DNA of 64,000 nt from Chitinophagales bacterium (GCA_019694955.1 JAIBAX010000013.1:21512-85511), one strand, 5' to 3'; counted from the stretch's first letter, positions 10,323 to 19,224 are shown. Notes: generated by a model not told the origin, from the letters alone. Made by a program: numbers and translations.

Positions 10323-10910
10323 ATGGAACACTTATTGAGTATTTGTATGGGAATTGCTCTAGCCGCCTGTTGTGGATTTAGGGTTTTTGTTCCCTTATTG
10401 GTAGCGAGTATTGGAACAAAATTTGGCATCATCCCTGCACATAGTGGATTTGAGTGGTTGGGTACTTGGACAGCGATGAGTATATTCGGAACCGCCTCTA
10501 TTTTAGAAATTGGCGCATATTATGTTCCTGTTGTGGATCACTTTTTAGATACACTCACAACGCCCTTATCGATGATTGCTGGAACGGCGTTGGCATCTTC
10601 ATTTTTTACAGATTTTTTTGAAGGCATTCCTGCATTAAAATGGGTATTAGGCGTTATAGTAGGTGGCGGCAGTGCCGGGATGGTACAGGCTGGAACGGCT
10701 ATGGCTAGGGTTGGCTCAACGACTACCACTGCAGGGCTGGGAAACCCCATTTTGTCTACCATCGAAAATGTAATGTCTATATTTTTTTCTGCACTTTCGT
10801 TATTGATACCTATTATTGTAGGGATTGTTTTTGTATTTGCCTTCTTATTAATAGGGTGGCTTTTAATAAGAAAATTCTCTAAAAAACAAACACTTAAAAC
10901 AGCTTTGTAA
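10323..10910 (+). CDS. DUF4126 domain-containing integral membrane protein
   Basis: 195 residues, almost all hydrophobic, with about five membrane segments. The start (GIALAACCGFRVFVPLL) and the glycine-rich middle (VGGGSAGMVQAGTAMARVGST) match DUF4126 membrane proteins; the biochemical function is unknown. It is followed 33 bp later by mscL on the same strand, so the two may be co-transcribed and share the terminator at about 11382-11420. Confidence 0.75.
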   Translation: MEHLLSICMGIALAACCGFRVFVPLLVASIGTKFGIIPAHSGFEWLGTWTAMSIFGTASILEIGAYYVPVVDHFLDTLTTPLSMIAGTALASSFFTDFFEGIPALKWVLGVIVGGGSAGMVQAGTAMARVGSTTTTAGLGNPILSTIENVMSIFFSALSLLIPIIVGIVFVFAFLLIGWLLIRKFSKKQTLKTAL

Positions 10911-10943
10911 TCAACTTATTCAATCACTATAAACACTTTAAAA

Positions 10944-11363
10944 ATGGGAATGTTAAAAGAATTTAAGGAATTTGCAATGAAAGGCAATCTGGTTGACATG
11001 GCCGTTGCATTCGTCATGGGAGGCGCTTTTGGCGCAGTTTCGAAGAACTTTATTGATGGAATTGTTATGCCGCCTATCAGCCTAATTACAGGTGGAGACA
11101 TGAGTTCCATGAAGATGGTCTTAAGAAAAAGCGTTGATGCAATTGTAGATGCTAATGGAACTGAAACTGCAGCTGCGGTATCCGAAGTAGCTATTAAATA
11201 TGGAGATTTCATCTCCGCATTGATCAATTTTATTATTGTTGCCTTTGTAATGTTTTTAGTTGTTAAAGCGCAAAACGCTTCTAAAAAACCTGTAGTAGAA
11301 GCTCCGGCAGGACCTACACAAGAGCAGTTATTAGCAGAAATCCGTGATTTATTGAAAAAGTAA
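10944..11363 (+). CDS. mscL: Large-conductance mechanosensitive channel MscL
   Basis: 139 residues, close to the usual 130-150. The N-terminal amphipathic helix and first membrane helix (KEFKEFAMKGNLVDMAVAFV followed by GGAFG) are diagnostic, then a periplasmic loop, a second membrane helix (INFIIVAFVMFLVV) and a charged C-terminal helix (EQLLAEIRDLLKK). The homopentamer opens under membrane tension to release osmolytes on hypo-osmotic shock. A strong hairpin terminator follows. Confidence 0.97.
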   Translation: MGMLKEFKEFAMKGNLVDMAVAFVMGGAFGAVSKNFIDGIVMPPISLITGGDMSSMKMVLRKSVDAIVDANGTETAAAVSEVAIKYGDFISALINFIIVAFVMFLVVKAQNASKKPVVEAPAGPTQEQLLAEIRDLLKK

Positions 11364-11381
11364 TTAATCATTTTAGATTGA

Positions 11382-11420
11382 AAAATGGCTGCCTCATGAA
11401 TGAGGCAGCCATTTTTTATT
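11382..11420 (+). terminator. Rho-independent terminator after mscL
   Basis: A perfect 15-bp stem (AAAATGGCTGCCTCA with its complement) and a TGAA loop, followed by a T-rich run. It starts 18 nt after the mscL stop. Confidence 0.9.
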
Positions 11421-11482
11421 ACTGGCCATAAATGCTGTACAATTTGGAATAAAAGTTGCTAACTTTAAACAAAATATTCAAT

Positions 11483-12181
11483 ATGAGAATTTTTACATGG
11501 TCTTTTTTATTTCTATTTCACTTCAAAACATTTGCTACAGAGCCCAAGCTGCTGAAAAATGTGGTATTAACTTATAAAACCGAATTAGGCACTTCAATAC
11601 CTGAAATGCAACAACTTGTGAAAAATTTTGCCCAAAATCAAATCACACTTATAATAAAGGATGACTGGTACATGAAAACAGAGACATCCGGACAAAATCA
11701 AGGTACCGTTTTGGTGGATAACAAAAATAAAAATGCTTATATCATTTATGATAAAACACAAGAGGTAGAAAAAGCTACCTACTGGACAGTAGATGGAGTA
11801 GAAGGCAATGTCGATGCCTTTATTCCGGATTCCAGAAAAACATTATTAAACAGTTCAAATGAACGTGATACTATATTAGGATACCCCTGTATTAAATATG
11901 AAGTCGTTAAATCATCCTATAAAAGTCCAACAGTAAGCAGTATGTATATATGGGTGACAGATTCCATAGAGATTCCGCAAACGAGATATGAAATTAGCTC
12001 TAAAACAAAAGTAGTCTCACCTATTATTCCAGAGGCCATCCCTGTTAGTGGGGTTGTGTTGAAATTAGCTGCAACAGAAAACAATATAACGCTAACCTAT
12101 ACGGCAACATCCCTCTCAACGAAGCCCATTGTGGAAGAAACATTTAACATACCAGAAGCTTACACAAAAATTGGCTTCTGA
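11483..12181 (+). CDS. Secreted protein of unknown function, DUF4412-like
   Basis: 232 residues from the ATG at 11483; an in-frame TTG at 11456 is less likely because the signal peptide begins MRIFTWSFLFLF. After the signal (cleavage near FATEP) the protein is beta-rich: a strand opening VVLTYKTEL, paired short strands, and a central SNERDTILGYPCIKYEV segment. That pattern is typical of periplasmic DUF4412/GLPGLI-like proteins of Bacteroidota. The assignment is tentative. Flanked by the mscL terminator and a convergent gene only 9 bp away. Confidence 0.65.
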   Translation: MRIFTWSFLFLFHFKTFATEPKLLKNVVLTYKTELGTSIPEMQQLVKNFAQNQITLIIKDDWYMKTETSGQNQGTVLVDNKNKNAYIIYDKTQEVEKATYWTVDGVEGNVDAFIPDSRKTLLNSSNERDTILGYPCIKYEVVKSSYKSPTVSSMYIWVTDSIEIPQTRYEISSKTKVVSPIIPEAIPVSGVVLKLAATENNITLTYTATSLSTKPIVEETFNIPEAYTKIGF

Positions 12182-12190
12182 TGCCCAACA

Positions 12191-12892
12191 TTAGTTGAGT
12201 ATCCATTTGTACAAATTAGGCGGAAATTTATTGCCTGCATCTTTATTTAATTGCTCCGCCACAGCGTGCAGACAAATCATTACCTTCTTAAAATTGTCTT
12301 TCGACTCCATAGAAAATAAGAAATATAATCCTCCAATTTTATCTCTAAGTAATGCATATTCATCTGAAGGAGAAGAAAATCTTGCATAGTATTTTAAATA
12401 TTCATAAAAAGCTGCCTGCGCATTTTTATAGGCGGCTGCACCACCATTGACATACTTTACAAAAATTGGCGAAGCAGCATATCCTTTGTCAAAAAATAAA
12501 AGGTTGGCAAGTGTATCTGCCGGACTCGTTAAAATAGCCCTCGACTTAAACCAAGAAAATACCTTCTTCGCAGCAGGATAAATGGCATTTTCAAAGATTA
12601 ACTGTGGATATTTCGGGTTTTGTACTGCCGGTTCAACAATAAATTTCTTATCATATCCAATGAACATATTCAACAGGCGATTTTCAGCAGAATCAATTAT
12701 TCTGTCTTTATAAATGGCCACGCAAATATCTTCCGCATTCAATTCTCCAAACTGCGTCTTGCCCATTTCGAATTTATTGGAAACCAATGCATTGTAAACA
12801 GTCTGATTGACCGACTTTACTTTCGGTTCATTCTGAGCAAAAATAGCCATCTGTGATACCAGACTAAAAAACAACAAACAAAATAACCTCAT
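12191..12892 (-). CDS. Secreted protein of unknown function
   Basis: 233 residues with a clear signal peptide (MRLFCLLFFSLVSQMAIFAQ). The mature part looks alpha-helical, with no motif I recognise; SWFKSRAIL, AAFYEYLKYYARF and GGLYFLFSMESKDNF are distinctive stretches. Transcribed divergently from the DUF4919-like gene at 13011; both have -7 boxes in the 118-bp gap, so the two secreted proteins may be coordinately controlled. Confidence 0.65.
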   Translation of the reverse strand: MRLFCLLFFSLVSQMAIFAQNEPKVKSVNQTVYNALVSNKFEMGKTQFGELNAEDICVAIYKDRIIDSAENRLLNMFIGYDKKFIVEPAVQNPKYPQLIFENAIYPAAKKVFSWFKSRAILTSPADTLANLLFFDKGYAASPIFVKYVNGGAAAYKNAQAAFYEYLKYYARFSSPSDEYALLRDKIGGLYFLFSMESKDNFKKVMICLHAVAEQLNKDAGNKFPPNLYKWILN

Positions 12893-12940
12893 ATAGTTTT
12901 TACAGCTAAAACGGCAAAAAAGATGCCATGATTATATATG

Positions 12941-12948
12941 CAAAGTTA
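12941..12948 (-). promoter_or_regulatory. Bacteroidota -7 box for the secreted protein at 12191-12892
   Basis: TAACTTTG on the minus strand matches TAnnTTTG and lies 48 nt before the ATG at 12892. Confidence 0.4.
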
Positions 12949-12990
12949 AAAAAGTATAGCACCTTTTGTTTACAAGTCTTGTAATTTGGT

Positions 12991-12998
12991 TATATTTG
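12991..12998 (+). promoter_or_regulatory. Bacteroidota promoter for the DUF4919-like gene
   Basis: TATATTTG at the -7 position with TTTG 22 nt upstream (12965-12968). It lies 12 nt before the ATG at 13011, which supports that start over the in-frame TTG at 12966, since the TTG would fall within the promoter. Confidence 0.5.
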
Positions 12999-13010
12999 AT
13001 AAAAAAAAGA

Positions 13011-13679
13011 ATGAGATATATTATACTACTTCTTATATTTTTGATGGGTATTTTTAAAATAAATGCGCAACACATTTCTAATATAGACATGGATTCCATT
13101 GCATATGCCATCAAAGATTCTTCATCCCCCAATTATTATCCACTGTTGCTCGCCACTTTCCTAAAGAATCAAGATACAATAGATATTGAGTTTGACAGCC
13201 TCTCGGCAGAAGGCTATACACATTTGTATTATGGTTGGTATTTTCAGGATGGATACAAACCAAATGCCGAGGAAACAGAAAATGAGTCAAAATTCTTAGA
13301 TTTATATCACAATAATCAATATGCTGAGGCAATTCCTTTTGGTGAATTAGCCGTTCTGGAAAGTCCGGTGAACATCGTTTTATTACATAAATTAGCCCTT
13401 GCAGGAAATTATACCGGCAATGCTACTGTATTTTGGAATTATTATAGGAAATATATACGATTGTTGCAAGCCATTAAATCTAGTGGAGATGGTAAAACTG
13501 CCAATACTGCTTTTGTTGTCATCAATGTTTATGACGAGTATGAAGTACTTTCAGATTTCGAACTTAAGAAAGACAAACAAAGTGAGGAAAACGGCTGTGA
13601 CAAATTCACCATCAGACAACCTAATGAATTAAATACCAGTGTATTGTTTTTCAACAAAACGCTTACAATAAAAGAATAA
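13011..13679 (+). CDS. Secreted DUF4919-like protein
   Basis: 222 residues from the ATG chosen because a -7 box sits just upstream. Signal peptide (ILLLIFLMGIFKINAQ), then a helical domain with YYPLLLATFLKNQDTID and LYYGWYFQDGYKPNAEE, the pattern of DUF4919 proteins common in Bacteroidota. A TPR-like middle (HNNQYAEAIPFGELAV) suggests helical repeats. Function unknown. Confidence 0.7.
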   Translation: MRYIILLLIFLMGIFKINAQHISNIDMDSIAYAIKDSSSPNYYPLLLATFLKNQDTIDIEFDSLSAEGYTHLYYGWYFQDGYKPNAEETENESKFLDLYHNNQYAEAIPFGELAVLESPVNIVLLHKLALAGNYTGNATVFWNYYRKYIRLLQAIKSSGDGKTANTAFVVINVYDEYEVLSDFELKKDKQSEENGCDKFTIRQPNELNTSVLFFNKTLTIKE

Positions 13680-13732
13680 ATGCTTTATAAGTGATATATC
13701 TATAATGATTCCACTCTCCTATTTTGGCTTTT

Positions 13733-13762
13733 AGCAAATATTTTTTTGAAAAAATATTTGCT
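13733..13762. other. AT-rich perfect inverted repeat
   Basis: AGCAAATATTTTTT and its exact complement (14 bp) separated by 2 nt. It lies 54 nt after the DUF4919-like gene and 71 nt before the SPFH gene. It may terminate the upstream transcript or form a cruciform. Confidence 0.5.
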
Positions 13763-13801
13763 TTTGAACTTTTTCCTGCACATATTTGTATATAATTATG
13801 A

Positions 13802-13820
13802 TATCATTTTAGTATCATTT
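13802..13820. promoter_or_regulatory. Direct repeats TATCATTT before the SPFH gene, possible ribbon-helix-helix operator
   Basis: TATCATTT occurs at 13802-13809 and 13813-13820, 11 bp apart (one helical turn); the first copy overlaps the palindrome ATGATATCAT. The downstream operon encodes an Arc-type ribbon-helix-helix protein, and such dimers typically bind short repeats spaced by one turn. That this is its operator is inference. Confidence 0.3.
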
Positions 13821-13833
13821 AAAAACAAACATT

Positions 13834-14694
13834 ATGGAAAATGAAAAAGTAATTAAAGCACCATCGGGATATTTGATGTTGTTGCTTTCATTTGGGTTAA
13901 TGACCATTGGTGGTCTGAATTTCTTAGGTGGATGGTTTCCTATTGCCATTGGAATTGTAGTTCTGGTTATTGGTTTCTTTATTTTATTGGGATTTATGGC
14001 CATTGAGCCAAATTCTAGCCGTGTATTGACGCTTTTTGGCAAGTATGTAGGAACTGTTAAAGACAATGGATTTAGGTGGGTAAATCCATTTAATTCGGTG
14101 AAGAAAATTTCCCTTCGAGCCAGAAATCTTGAAACTGCGCAACTTAAGGTAAATGATAAGCAAGGTAATCCTATTATCATTGGTGCTGTGGTTGTTTGGA
14201 AAGTGGAAAATACATTTAAAGCAGCGTTTGATGTAGAAAACTACGAGCATTTTGTAGCCATCCAAAGTGAATCTGCCTTGCGAAAATTAACGATGGCATA
14301 TAGTTATGATCATTTCGAAGATGAGCAAGCAGAAATTACTTTGCGTTCAAATTCTGTTGAAATCAATCATATGTTGGAGCATGAAATCAGTGAAAGGCTC
14401 ACTATTGCCGGCATTAAAGTTGTGGAAGCACGTATCAGCCATTTGGCTTATTCTCCTGAAATAGCTAGCTCCATGTTACAACGCCAACAAGCTACCGCAG
14501 TTGTGGCAGCACGTGCTAAAATCGTAGAAGGGGCCGTAGGAATGGTTGAAATGGCTTTGGATGCACTCAGCAAGAAAGAAATTGTTCATTTGGATGAAGA
14601 TAAAAAAGCAACCATGGTCAGCAATCTATTAGTTGTTTTATGCTCTGACAAATCTGCAAGTCCCGTAGTAAATACAGGAACATTGAATCAATAA
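13834..14694 (+). CDS. SPFH (stomatin/prohibitin/flotillin) domain membrane protein
   Basis: 286 residues. Two close hydrophobic segments (about residues 11-50) anchor it in the inner membrane. The SPFH domain follows ([64 protein letters not shown]), then the coiled alanine-rich region ([20 protein letters not shown]). SPFH proteins assemble into large membrane cages or microdomains that often control proteases. An Arc-type protein is encoded 11 bp downstream, a pairing I know from other Bacteroidota. Confidence 0.85.
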   Translation: MENEKVIKAPSGYLMLLLSFGLMTIGGLNFLGGWFPIAIGIVVLVIGFFILLGFMAIEPNSSRVLTLFGKYVGTVKDNGFRWVNPFNSVKKISLRARNLETAQLKVNDKQGNPIIIGAVVVWKVENTFKAAFDVENYEHFVAIQSESALRKLTMAYSYDHFEDEQAEITLRSNSVEINHMLEHEISERLTIAGIKVVEARISHLAYSPEIASSMLQRQQATAVVAARAKIVEGAVGMVEMALDALSKKEIVHLDEDKKATMVSNLLVVLCSDKSASPVVNTGTLNQ

Positions 14695-14705
14695 GGTTGA
14701 TTTAC

Positions 14706-14891
14706 ATGGAAAAGAAGAACTTAATACTCCGCATCAATGCCGAAACACATAAAGCACTTGAAAAATGGGCATCGGACGAATTCCGAAGCCTAAACGGTCA
14801 GCTTGAATGGATCATTCATAAGGCATTAACAGATGCGCGAAGGTTAAAGAAAAATGAAGATGACGCAACAAAGAAGAAGGAAGGTCAATGA
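14706..14891 (+). CDS. Arc-type ribbon-helix-helix DNA-binding protein
   Basis: 61 residues from the ATG at 14706; an in-frame TTG at 14697 is less likely. The N-terminal strand KNLILRINAETHKALEKWA and the helix-turn-helix SLNGQLEWIIHKAL fit the Arc/MetJ ribbon-helix-helix fold. A highly charged tail (KKNEDDATKKKEG) follows. Co-transcribed with the SPFH gene; its stop codon sits inside the terminator hairpin. It probably regulates its own operon (inference). Confidence 0.8.
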   Translation: MEKKNLILRINAETHKALEKWASDEFRSLNGQLEWIIHKALTDARRLKKNEDDATKKKEGQ

Positions 14892-14910
14892 CCTTCCTTC
14901 TTTGTTTATT
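14874..14910 (+). terminator. Terminator overlapping the end of the ribbon-helix-helix gene
   Basis: AAGAAGGAAGGTC pairs with GACCTTCCTTCTT across an AAT loop, followed by TTGTTTATTG. The stop TGA of the gene at 14889-14891 lies in the loop and descending arm. Confidence 0.8.
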
Positions 14911-14924
14911 GTTTTATCTGCATT

Positions 14925-15060
14925 AACCTCGGAGGTTGCTTCCATCCAACCTCGAGGGTTGAATCAAAAATGCAAACGACATCACCAAACATATACTCAT
15001 AATCAGCAACTTATAAGAAAAAACAACCTCGAGGGTTGAAATTATTCAACCCTCGAGGTT
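14925..15060. repeat. Cluster of palindromic AACCTCGAGGGTTGAA elements
   Basis: The 16-mer AACCTCGAGGGTTGAA occurs at 14948-14963 and 15025-15040 in direct orientation and at 15045-15060 inverted. A degenerate copy, AACCTCGGAGGTTGC, lies at 14925-14939. The copies fill the gap between two convergent genes. The last pair forms the hairpin that terminates the TonB receptor gene. Confidence 0.85.
15018..15060 (-). terminator. Terminator of the TonB-dependent receptor gene
   Basis: A perfect 16-bp stem with an ATTA loop. On the minus strand it starts 3 nt after the receptor stop codon and is followed by GTTTTTTCTT, as expected for a rho-independent terminator. Confidence 0.85.
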
Positions 15061-15063
15061 ACA

Positions 15064-17565
15064 CTAAAACATATTCATATCCGGTTGTTGCTCTATATTT
15101 TGACGTTTCTGGAACTTTTGGGTCGATTTATCTTCCTTGCCAAAACGATAGGTAACACCGAAGTAACCTACTAAACTCTCTCTTTTGAAAGTAAATCTTT
15201 GGATAAAATCTACATCGTTTAGGTTGATAGAAAATTGTCTGGTATTAAAAACGTCTGAAACCCGTAAATTAACAGTAAGGTTCTTTTCTTTTAGAAAATC
15301 CTTCTTGATGGCAAAGTCCATGCCATGCATCACTTTTATATCACCCTGAGGGATAACGATAGGGCCTTGTACATTATAGGAAAGTTGGATATTCATATTC
15401 TCCCACACGGTAAAAGTTGTATTCATCTTGATCGTCCATGACACATTATTATTTTCATATACCCGCTCTGCAGTGGTATAGTTAACACGTGATTGAAATA
15501 CTGTACCACCCAAATTCATATTCCACCATTTCACAGGACTTAGTTTAGTATTAATATCAAGTCCATAGTTGATACTTTTTGCCAGATTCACAAATGTGAC
15601 ATAGGAAGAAGCGCTGGCTGAATCTACGGTTCTAACACGCATGAAGCCATTTTGTCTTTGCATCACAAATGCTGACAAGGTAATACCTGCTTTTTCCCAG
15701 TCCTTTTTATAGCCGGAATTTACTGCATTGATATATTCCGGATCGAGATAGGGATTCCCAATTCTTATATTTAAAGGATCTCCAAAATCTCCACCGGGAT
15801 TCAACTGCCCAACACCGGGGCGATTAATCCTACGCGAATAACCTATCGATAACTCTTGATTTTTTTCCATTTTATAGGAAATATTCACACTTGGAAAAGG
15901 GCTGAAATAGTTGTTCTTATATGTTTTAGCAGAATCCACAAATGTACCTTTTGTCAATGCTTGCTCTAAACGCAATCCTACTTGAAAACCAAATTTCTTA
16001 ACACTCATTGCATACTGACCATAGACTGCGTGTACTTGTTCCAAATAAGTAAAGTGGTTGCTATTCAAGTTATTTTTAACAAAAGTCTGCGAAAGACTAT
16101 CATAATCATTGATGACTTGCTCGGTATTGATATAACGGATAGAAGATTTGTAGCCCGTCTCAACTTTTCCTTTTTTGAGTGGATGTGTATAATCTAGCTG
16201 AGCAATCCCAATTTGCATCTTTTGATTGCGGAATTGCTGTTCATAATCATAGGGAGGTAAAGAAACATCAAAGCTTTTATTCATGTACTCCTTATCAGTA
16301 TAGAAAGCATCTCGCGCATATGGGGCATGAGAAAAACTTAAAGATGCTGTAAGGAGTCGCCCCATTTCCTTGTAGGTTTTACGGTAATCGATTGCGGCAT
16401 CTCCATTCCATTGGTGTTCATTTTCTTGAAATTCCCTAGTTGAAAATGAAGTACCAACATCATCCTTGTCTGTAAAAGTATAATAATTAATCCCCGGTTG
16501 TTTCGTTGTAGTTTGCCCGATGGTTCCTGAGATACTGAGTGTATTCAAATCATTCACATAAATATCTATTCCACTCTTTATTAAGTGGTTACTGCTTTTT
16601 GTCTCGCTATTATTTTTCTGGTCAAATCCGAAGGCAGTATCAGAGAAAATATTCTTTCTGAAACTTGTAAATTCATTGTGAAAAATATTGTATCGATAAT
16701 TGTAGTTGGTATAGATATTCACTTTCTTATTGCGATAGTTTAGTGCCAACGTTCCATTATATTTATTTCTTGTACCTATTGTCACACCGATGTTGCCATT
16801 AAATCCATTTTTGCGGTTCTTTTTTAAGACAATATTGATAATTCCACCCATGCCGTCGGGGTCGTACTTTGCGGATGGGTTAGTAATTACTTCAATGGAT
16901 TCGATAGAATTAGCAGGAATCTGGCTCAATACAGTACTTCTATCTCCAGATAATCCGGAAGGTCTACCATCAATCAAAACAGTCACATTACCTGAACCGC
17001 GTAAACTAACATTTCCATCCATATCCACGGTTACGGAAGGCACTTGCTGAAGCACATCCGTAGCAGAACCACCTTGCGTTACAATATTTTTTTCAACATT
17101 AAAGACTTGCTTATCGATTGAATTAATCATTTGTTCCCTTTCTGTTGTTACAACCACTTCTGTCAACATTGATGAGGCAGGTTTGAGATTTACCTTTCCT
17201 AAATCTTTTATGATTAGATTGGGTTGGACAAGCACCGGGGCAATATAAACAGATTGATATCCAATAAAATCAGCCTTTACAATATAGGCGCCAAAAGGTA
17301 CTTCTGTAATTTCAAACTTTCCTTTCTCATCAGTAATCGTACCACTAACAATAGTTGAATCGCCCGTTTTTAGCAAAGTAACAGTAGCATAATCAAGTGG
17401 CAATCCTGTTGCCTCGTCAAACACGAAACCGTTTATTTTACCAATCTTAGGTGCGTTTGCCTGATTCATACCAGCCGGCATATTTGGCATTTGCGCATAA
17501 GAATTTGTTGCGAAGGCAACAATTGATATAGCAAATAATATATATGTAAAGCGCATAAGTTTCAT
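15064..17565 (-). CDS. TonB-dependent outer-membrane receptor with carboxypeptidase-regulatory-like N-terminal domain
   Basis: 833 residues. Signal peptide (FTYILFAISIVAFATNSYAQ), then a carboxypeptidase-D regulatory-like beta domain (GKINGFVFDEATGLPLDYAT, about residues 42-130). A plug domain follows (SATDVLQQVPSVTVDMDGNV, SLRGSGNVTVLIDGRPSGL, IESIEVITNPSAKYDPDGMG), and then an outer-membrane barrel of the OMP_b-brl_3 type to the C-terminus. Likely takes up a large substrate using energy from the ExbB/ExbD/TonB system at 31891-34808. No SusD partner is adjacent, so a glycan substrate is not indicated. A -7 box at 17573-17580 puts transcription start almost at the ATG, so the second ATG (17556) is a possible start. 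Confidence 0.9.
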   Translation of the reverse strand: MKLMRFTYILFAISIVAFATNSYAQMPNMPAGMNQANAPKIGKINGFVFDEATGLPLDYATVTLLKTGDSTIVSGTITDEKGKFEITEVPFGAYIVKADFIGYQSVYIAPVLVQPNLIIKDLGKVNLKPASSMLTEVVVTTEREQMINSIDKQVFNVEKNIVTQGGSATDVLQQVPSVTVDMDGNVSLRGSGNVTVLIDGRPSGLSGDRSTVLSQIPANSIESIEVITNPSAKYDPDGMGGIINIVLKKNRKNGFNGNIGVTIGTRNKYNGTLALNYRNKKVNIYTNYNYRYNIFHNEFTSFRKNIFSDTAFGFDQKNNSETKSSNHLIKSGIDIYVNDLNTLSISGTIGQTTTKQPGINYYTFTDKDDVGTSFSTREFQENEHQWNGDAAIDYRKTYKEMGRLLTASLSFSHAPYARDAFYTDKEYMNKSFDVSLPPYDYEQQFRNQKMQIGIAQLDYTHPLKKGKVETGYKSSIRYINTEQVINDYDSLSQTFVKNNLNSNHFTYLEQVHAVYGQYAMSVKKFGFQVGLRLEQALTKGTFVDSAKTYKNNYFSPFPSVNISYKMEKNQELSIGYSRRINRPGVGQLNPGGDFGDPLNIRIGNPYLDPEYINAVNSGYKKDWEKAGITLSAFVMQRQNGFMRVRTVDSASASSYVTFVNLAKSINYGLDINTKLSPVKWWNMNLGGTVFQSRVNYTTAERVYENNNVSWTIKMNTTFTVWENMNIQLSYNVQGPIVIPQGDIKVMHGMDFAIKKDFLKEKNLTVNLRVSDVFNTRQFSINLNDVDFIQRFTFKRESLVGYFGVTYRFGKEDKSTQKFQKRQNIEQQPDMNMF

Positions 17566-17572
17566 TTTAGCG

Positions 17573-17580
17573 CAAAGCTA
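17573..17580 (-). promoter_or_regulatory. Bacteroidota -7 box of the TonB-dependent receptor gene
   Basis: TAGCTTTG on the minus strand matches TAnnTTTG. It lies only 7 nt before the annotated ATG, implying a very short or absent leader. Confidence 0.4.
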
Positions 17581-17660
17581 CGTCATTGCAAAAGACCATG
17601 GAAATAATTTCAAAATCTTAACTATTATTTACAAAGTCTGGTAAAAACTTCTGATCTACA

Positions 17661-18200
17661 TCAACATATGCTGTTTCTTTGTAGTATGCCTTTTATCTGT
17701 TCGTAATGATGGTCGCCATGCCAGGCATACATAGATGTCACTTCAGCTATAGTAGTTTTCTTTTGGTTACCAGGATGAAAAAAAGTTCTAGTAAAATCAT
17801 TTTCTCCTAATGCAGTAAGGAATGCCACCCAACGGAAGTGCAATCCGGATATCAATTTCAGGGAGCTGTCGATAGGTAATTGAGCACCATCAAAAAAATC
17901 TGCCCATACATTTTCATCATACGGCATTATTGTGGGATTTTCCTGCTCCATAGCAAACTTACATCGCAGATAACAATTAATATGGCTATCAGCAATATGG
18001 TGGACAATTTGTCGGATATTCCAACCATCGGGACGATATGTCAAGGACAATGCATCGTCTGATAGTGTTTGGGTAAGGCTACTTAATTTCTCCGGAAGTT
18101 GTGCTATACGAAGGATATTCAATCTAACATCTTCCTGCGAAAAATTAAGCGGTTGTCGCATCTTGCCGATAGGATAAATGTATTCAAAAGGAATGCCCAT
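17661..18200 (-). CDS. YfiT-like DinB-family protein (putative bacillithiol transferase type)
   Basis: 179 residues matching the YfiT branch of the DinB four-helix-bundle family. The metal-binding histidines are visible: RPDGWNIRQIVHHIADSH (His67/68, His73) and WHGDHH (His161, His164, His165). The GNQKKTTIAEVTSMYAWH region is typical. Family members bind a divalent metal and transfer thiol cofactors or act as metal-dependent hydrolases; the substrate here is unknown. The start is an ATG with no upstream alternative. Divergent from the DUF3667 gene, 70 bp apart. Confidence 0.82.
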   Translation of the reverse strand: MGIPFEYIYPIGKMRQPLNFSQEDVRLNILRIAQLPEKLSSLTQTLSDDALSLTYRPDGWNIRQIVHHIADSHINCYLRCKFAMEQENPTIMPYDENVWADFFDGAQLPIDSSLKLISGLHFRWVAFLTALGENDFTRTFFHPGNQKKTTIAEVTSMYAWHGDHHYEQIKGILQRNSIC

Positions 18201-18246
18201 ACGTATAATTTTTGCAATAATATATATTGTGTTCCATAAAACAATG

Positions 18247-18254
18247 TATTTTTG
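18247..18254 (+). promoter_or_regulatory. Bacteroidota promoter of the DUF3667 gene
   Basis: TATTTTTG at the -7 position with TTG 17 nt upstream (18227-18229), lying 16 nt before the ATG at 18271. Confidence 0.5.
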
Positions 18255-18270
18255 TAAGAATTAACATTAT

Positions 18271-19203
18271 ATGTCCGGAGGAAAACTGCGTAAGGAGAAG
18301 GATTGTCTGAATTGCGGACAACATGTTGAAGAACGTTTTTGCCCATTTTGTGGTCAAGAAAATCTTGAACCTAAGGAAAATTTCTTCCAACTGTTCTTCC
18401 ATACGTTTGCAGATATTACACATTTCGACTCCAAGTTTTTCACTACCTTAAAATACTTGTTTTTTCATCCCGGTAGACTTACCATCGAGTACAATATGGG
18501 TAGACGGATGCGTTATGTTCATCCTATTAAACTTTTTGTATTTACTTCCTTTTTATTCTTTCTTGGATTGGGTATATTTCAAAATCCCCATCTAATTGTT
18601 GACAAAATCAACGAACAAATTAACACCGCAGATACAACAAAAATGGATACGGTTATCCAAATTTCACCAAAGGGTATTGACACTATTCTTAAAGACAGTT
18701 CGAATCAGGGTATCATTAATTTTAGTTTAGACACCACTTCATCTTTTGAAAATTCTGCTTTGGCTAAACGATTTGAACACATCAATGAAGCATACAAAAA
18801 AGATAAAGTAGGATTTTGGAAGAATGCACTCAGTTCTTTTATTCATAATGCACACTATTTCATACTAATTTTCATCCCCATTTTGGCAAGTTTGTATTTC
18901 ATGGTGTATTGGAGGCGAAAATTTTTCTATAGTGAACATATCATTTTTGCTATCCATTTCCATGTCATAATATTAATTATACTATTGATTAATATGATTC
19001 TTGGAAAAATACTGCATCAGTCAGTGTTTGGCTATCTGTTTATTGGAATTATCCTATATCAGTTTTTATCCATGAAAAAAGTATATCAACAAGGTTATGG
19101 AAAAACACTGCTCAAGCTCTTGTTGATTGATTTCATTTATTTTATTCTACTTATACTCATGTTAACGGCACTCTTTATTTATTCAGCGCTCATGCAACAT
19201 TAA
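18271..19203 (+). CDS. DUF3667 domain-containing membrane protein with N-terminal zinc ribbon
   Basis: 310 residues. Residues 11-29 carry CLNCG and CPFCG, a four-cysteine zinc ribbon. The conserved DUF3667 block follows (DITHFDSKFFTTLKYLFFHP, GRLTIEYNMGRRMRYVHPIK), then a first membrane segment, a polar loop and about four C-terminal membrane helices. The function of this Bacteroidota-enriched family is not established. Confidence 0.85.
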   Translation: MSGGKLRKEKDCLNCGQHVEERFCPFCGQENLEPKENFFQLFFHTFADITHFDSKFFTTLKYLFFHPGRLTIEYNMGRRMRYVHPIKLFVFTSFLFFLGLGIFQNPHLIVDKINEQINTADTTKMDTVIQISPKGIDTILKDSSNQGIINFSLDTTSSFENSALAKRFEHINEAYKKDKVGFWKNALSSFIHNAHYFILIFIPILASLYFMVYWRRKFFYSEHIIFAIHFHVIILIILLINMILGKILHQSVFGYLFIGIILYQFLSMKKVYQQGYGKTLLKLLLIDFIYFILLILMLTALFIYSALMQH

Positions 19204-19224
19204 TTGAATTACCTTTAATGGCAA

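Noticed and set aside
10916..11371. 151-codon minus-strand frame opposite mscL
   Set aside because: Antisense to a clear mscL gene and without a recognisable product.
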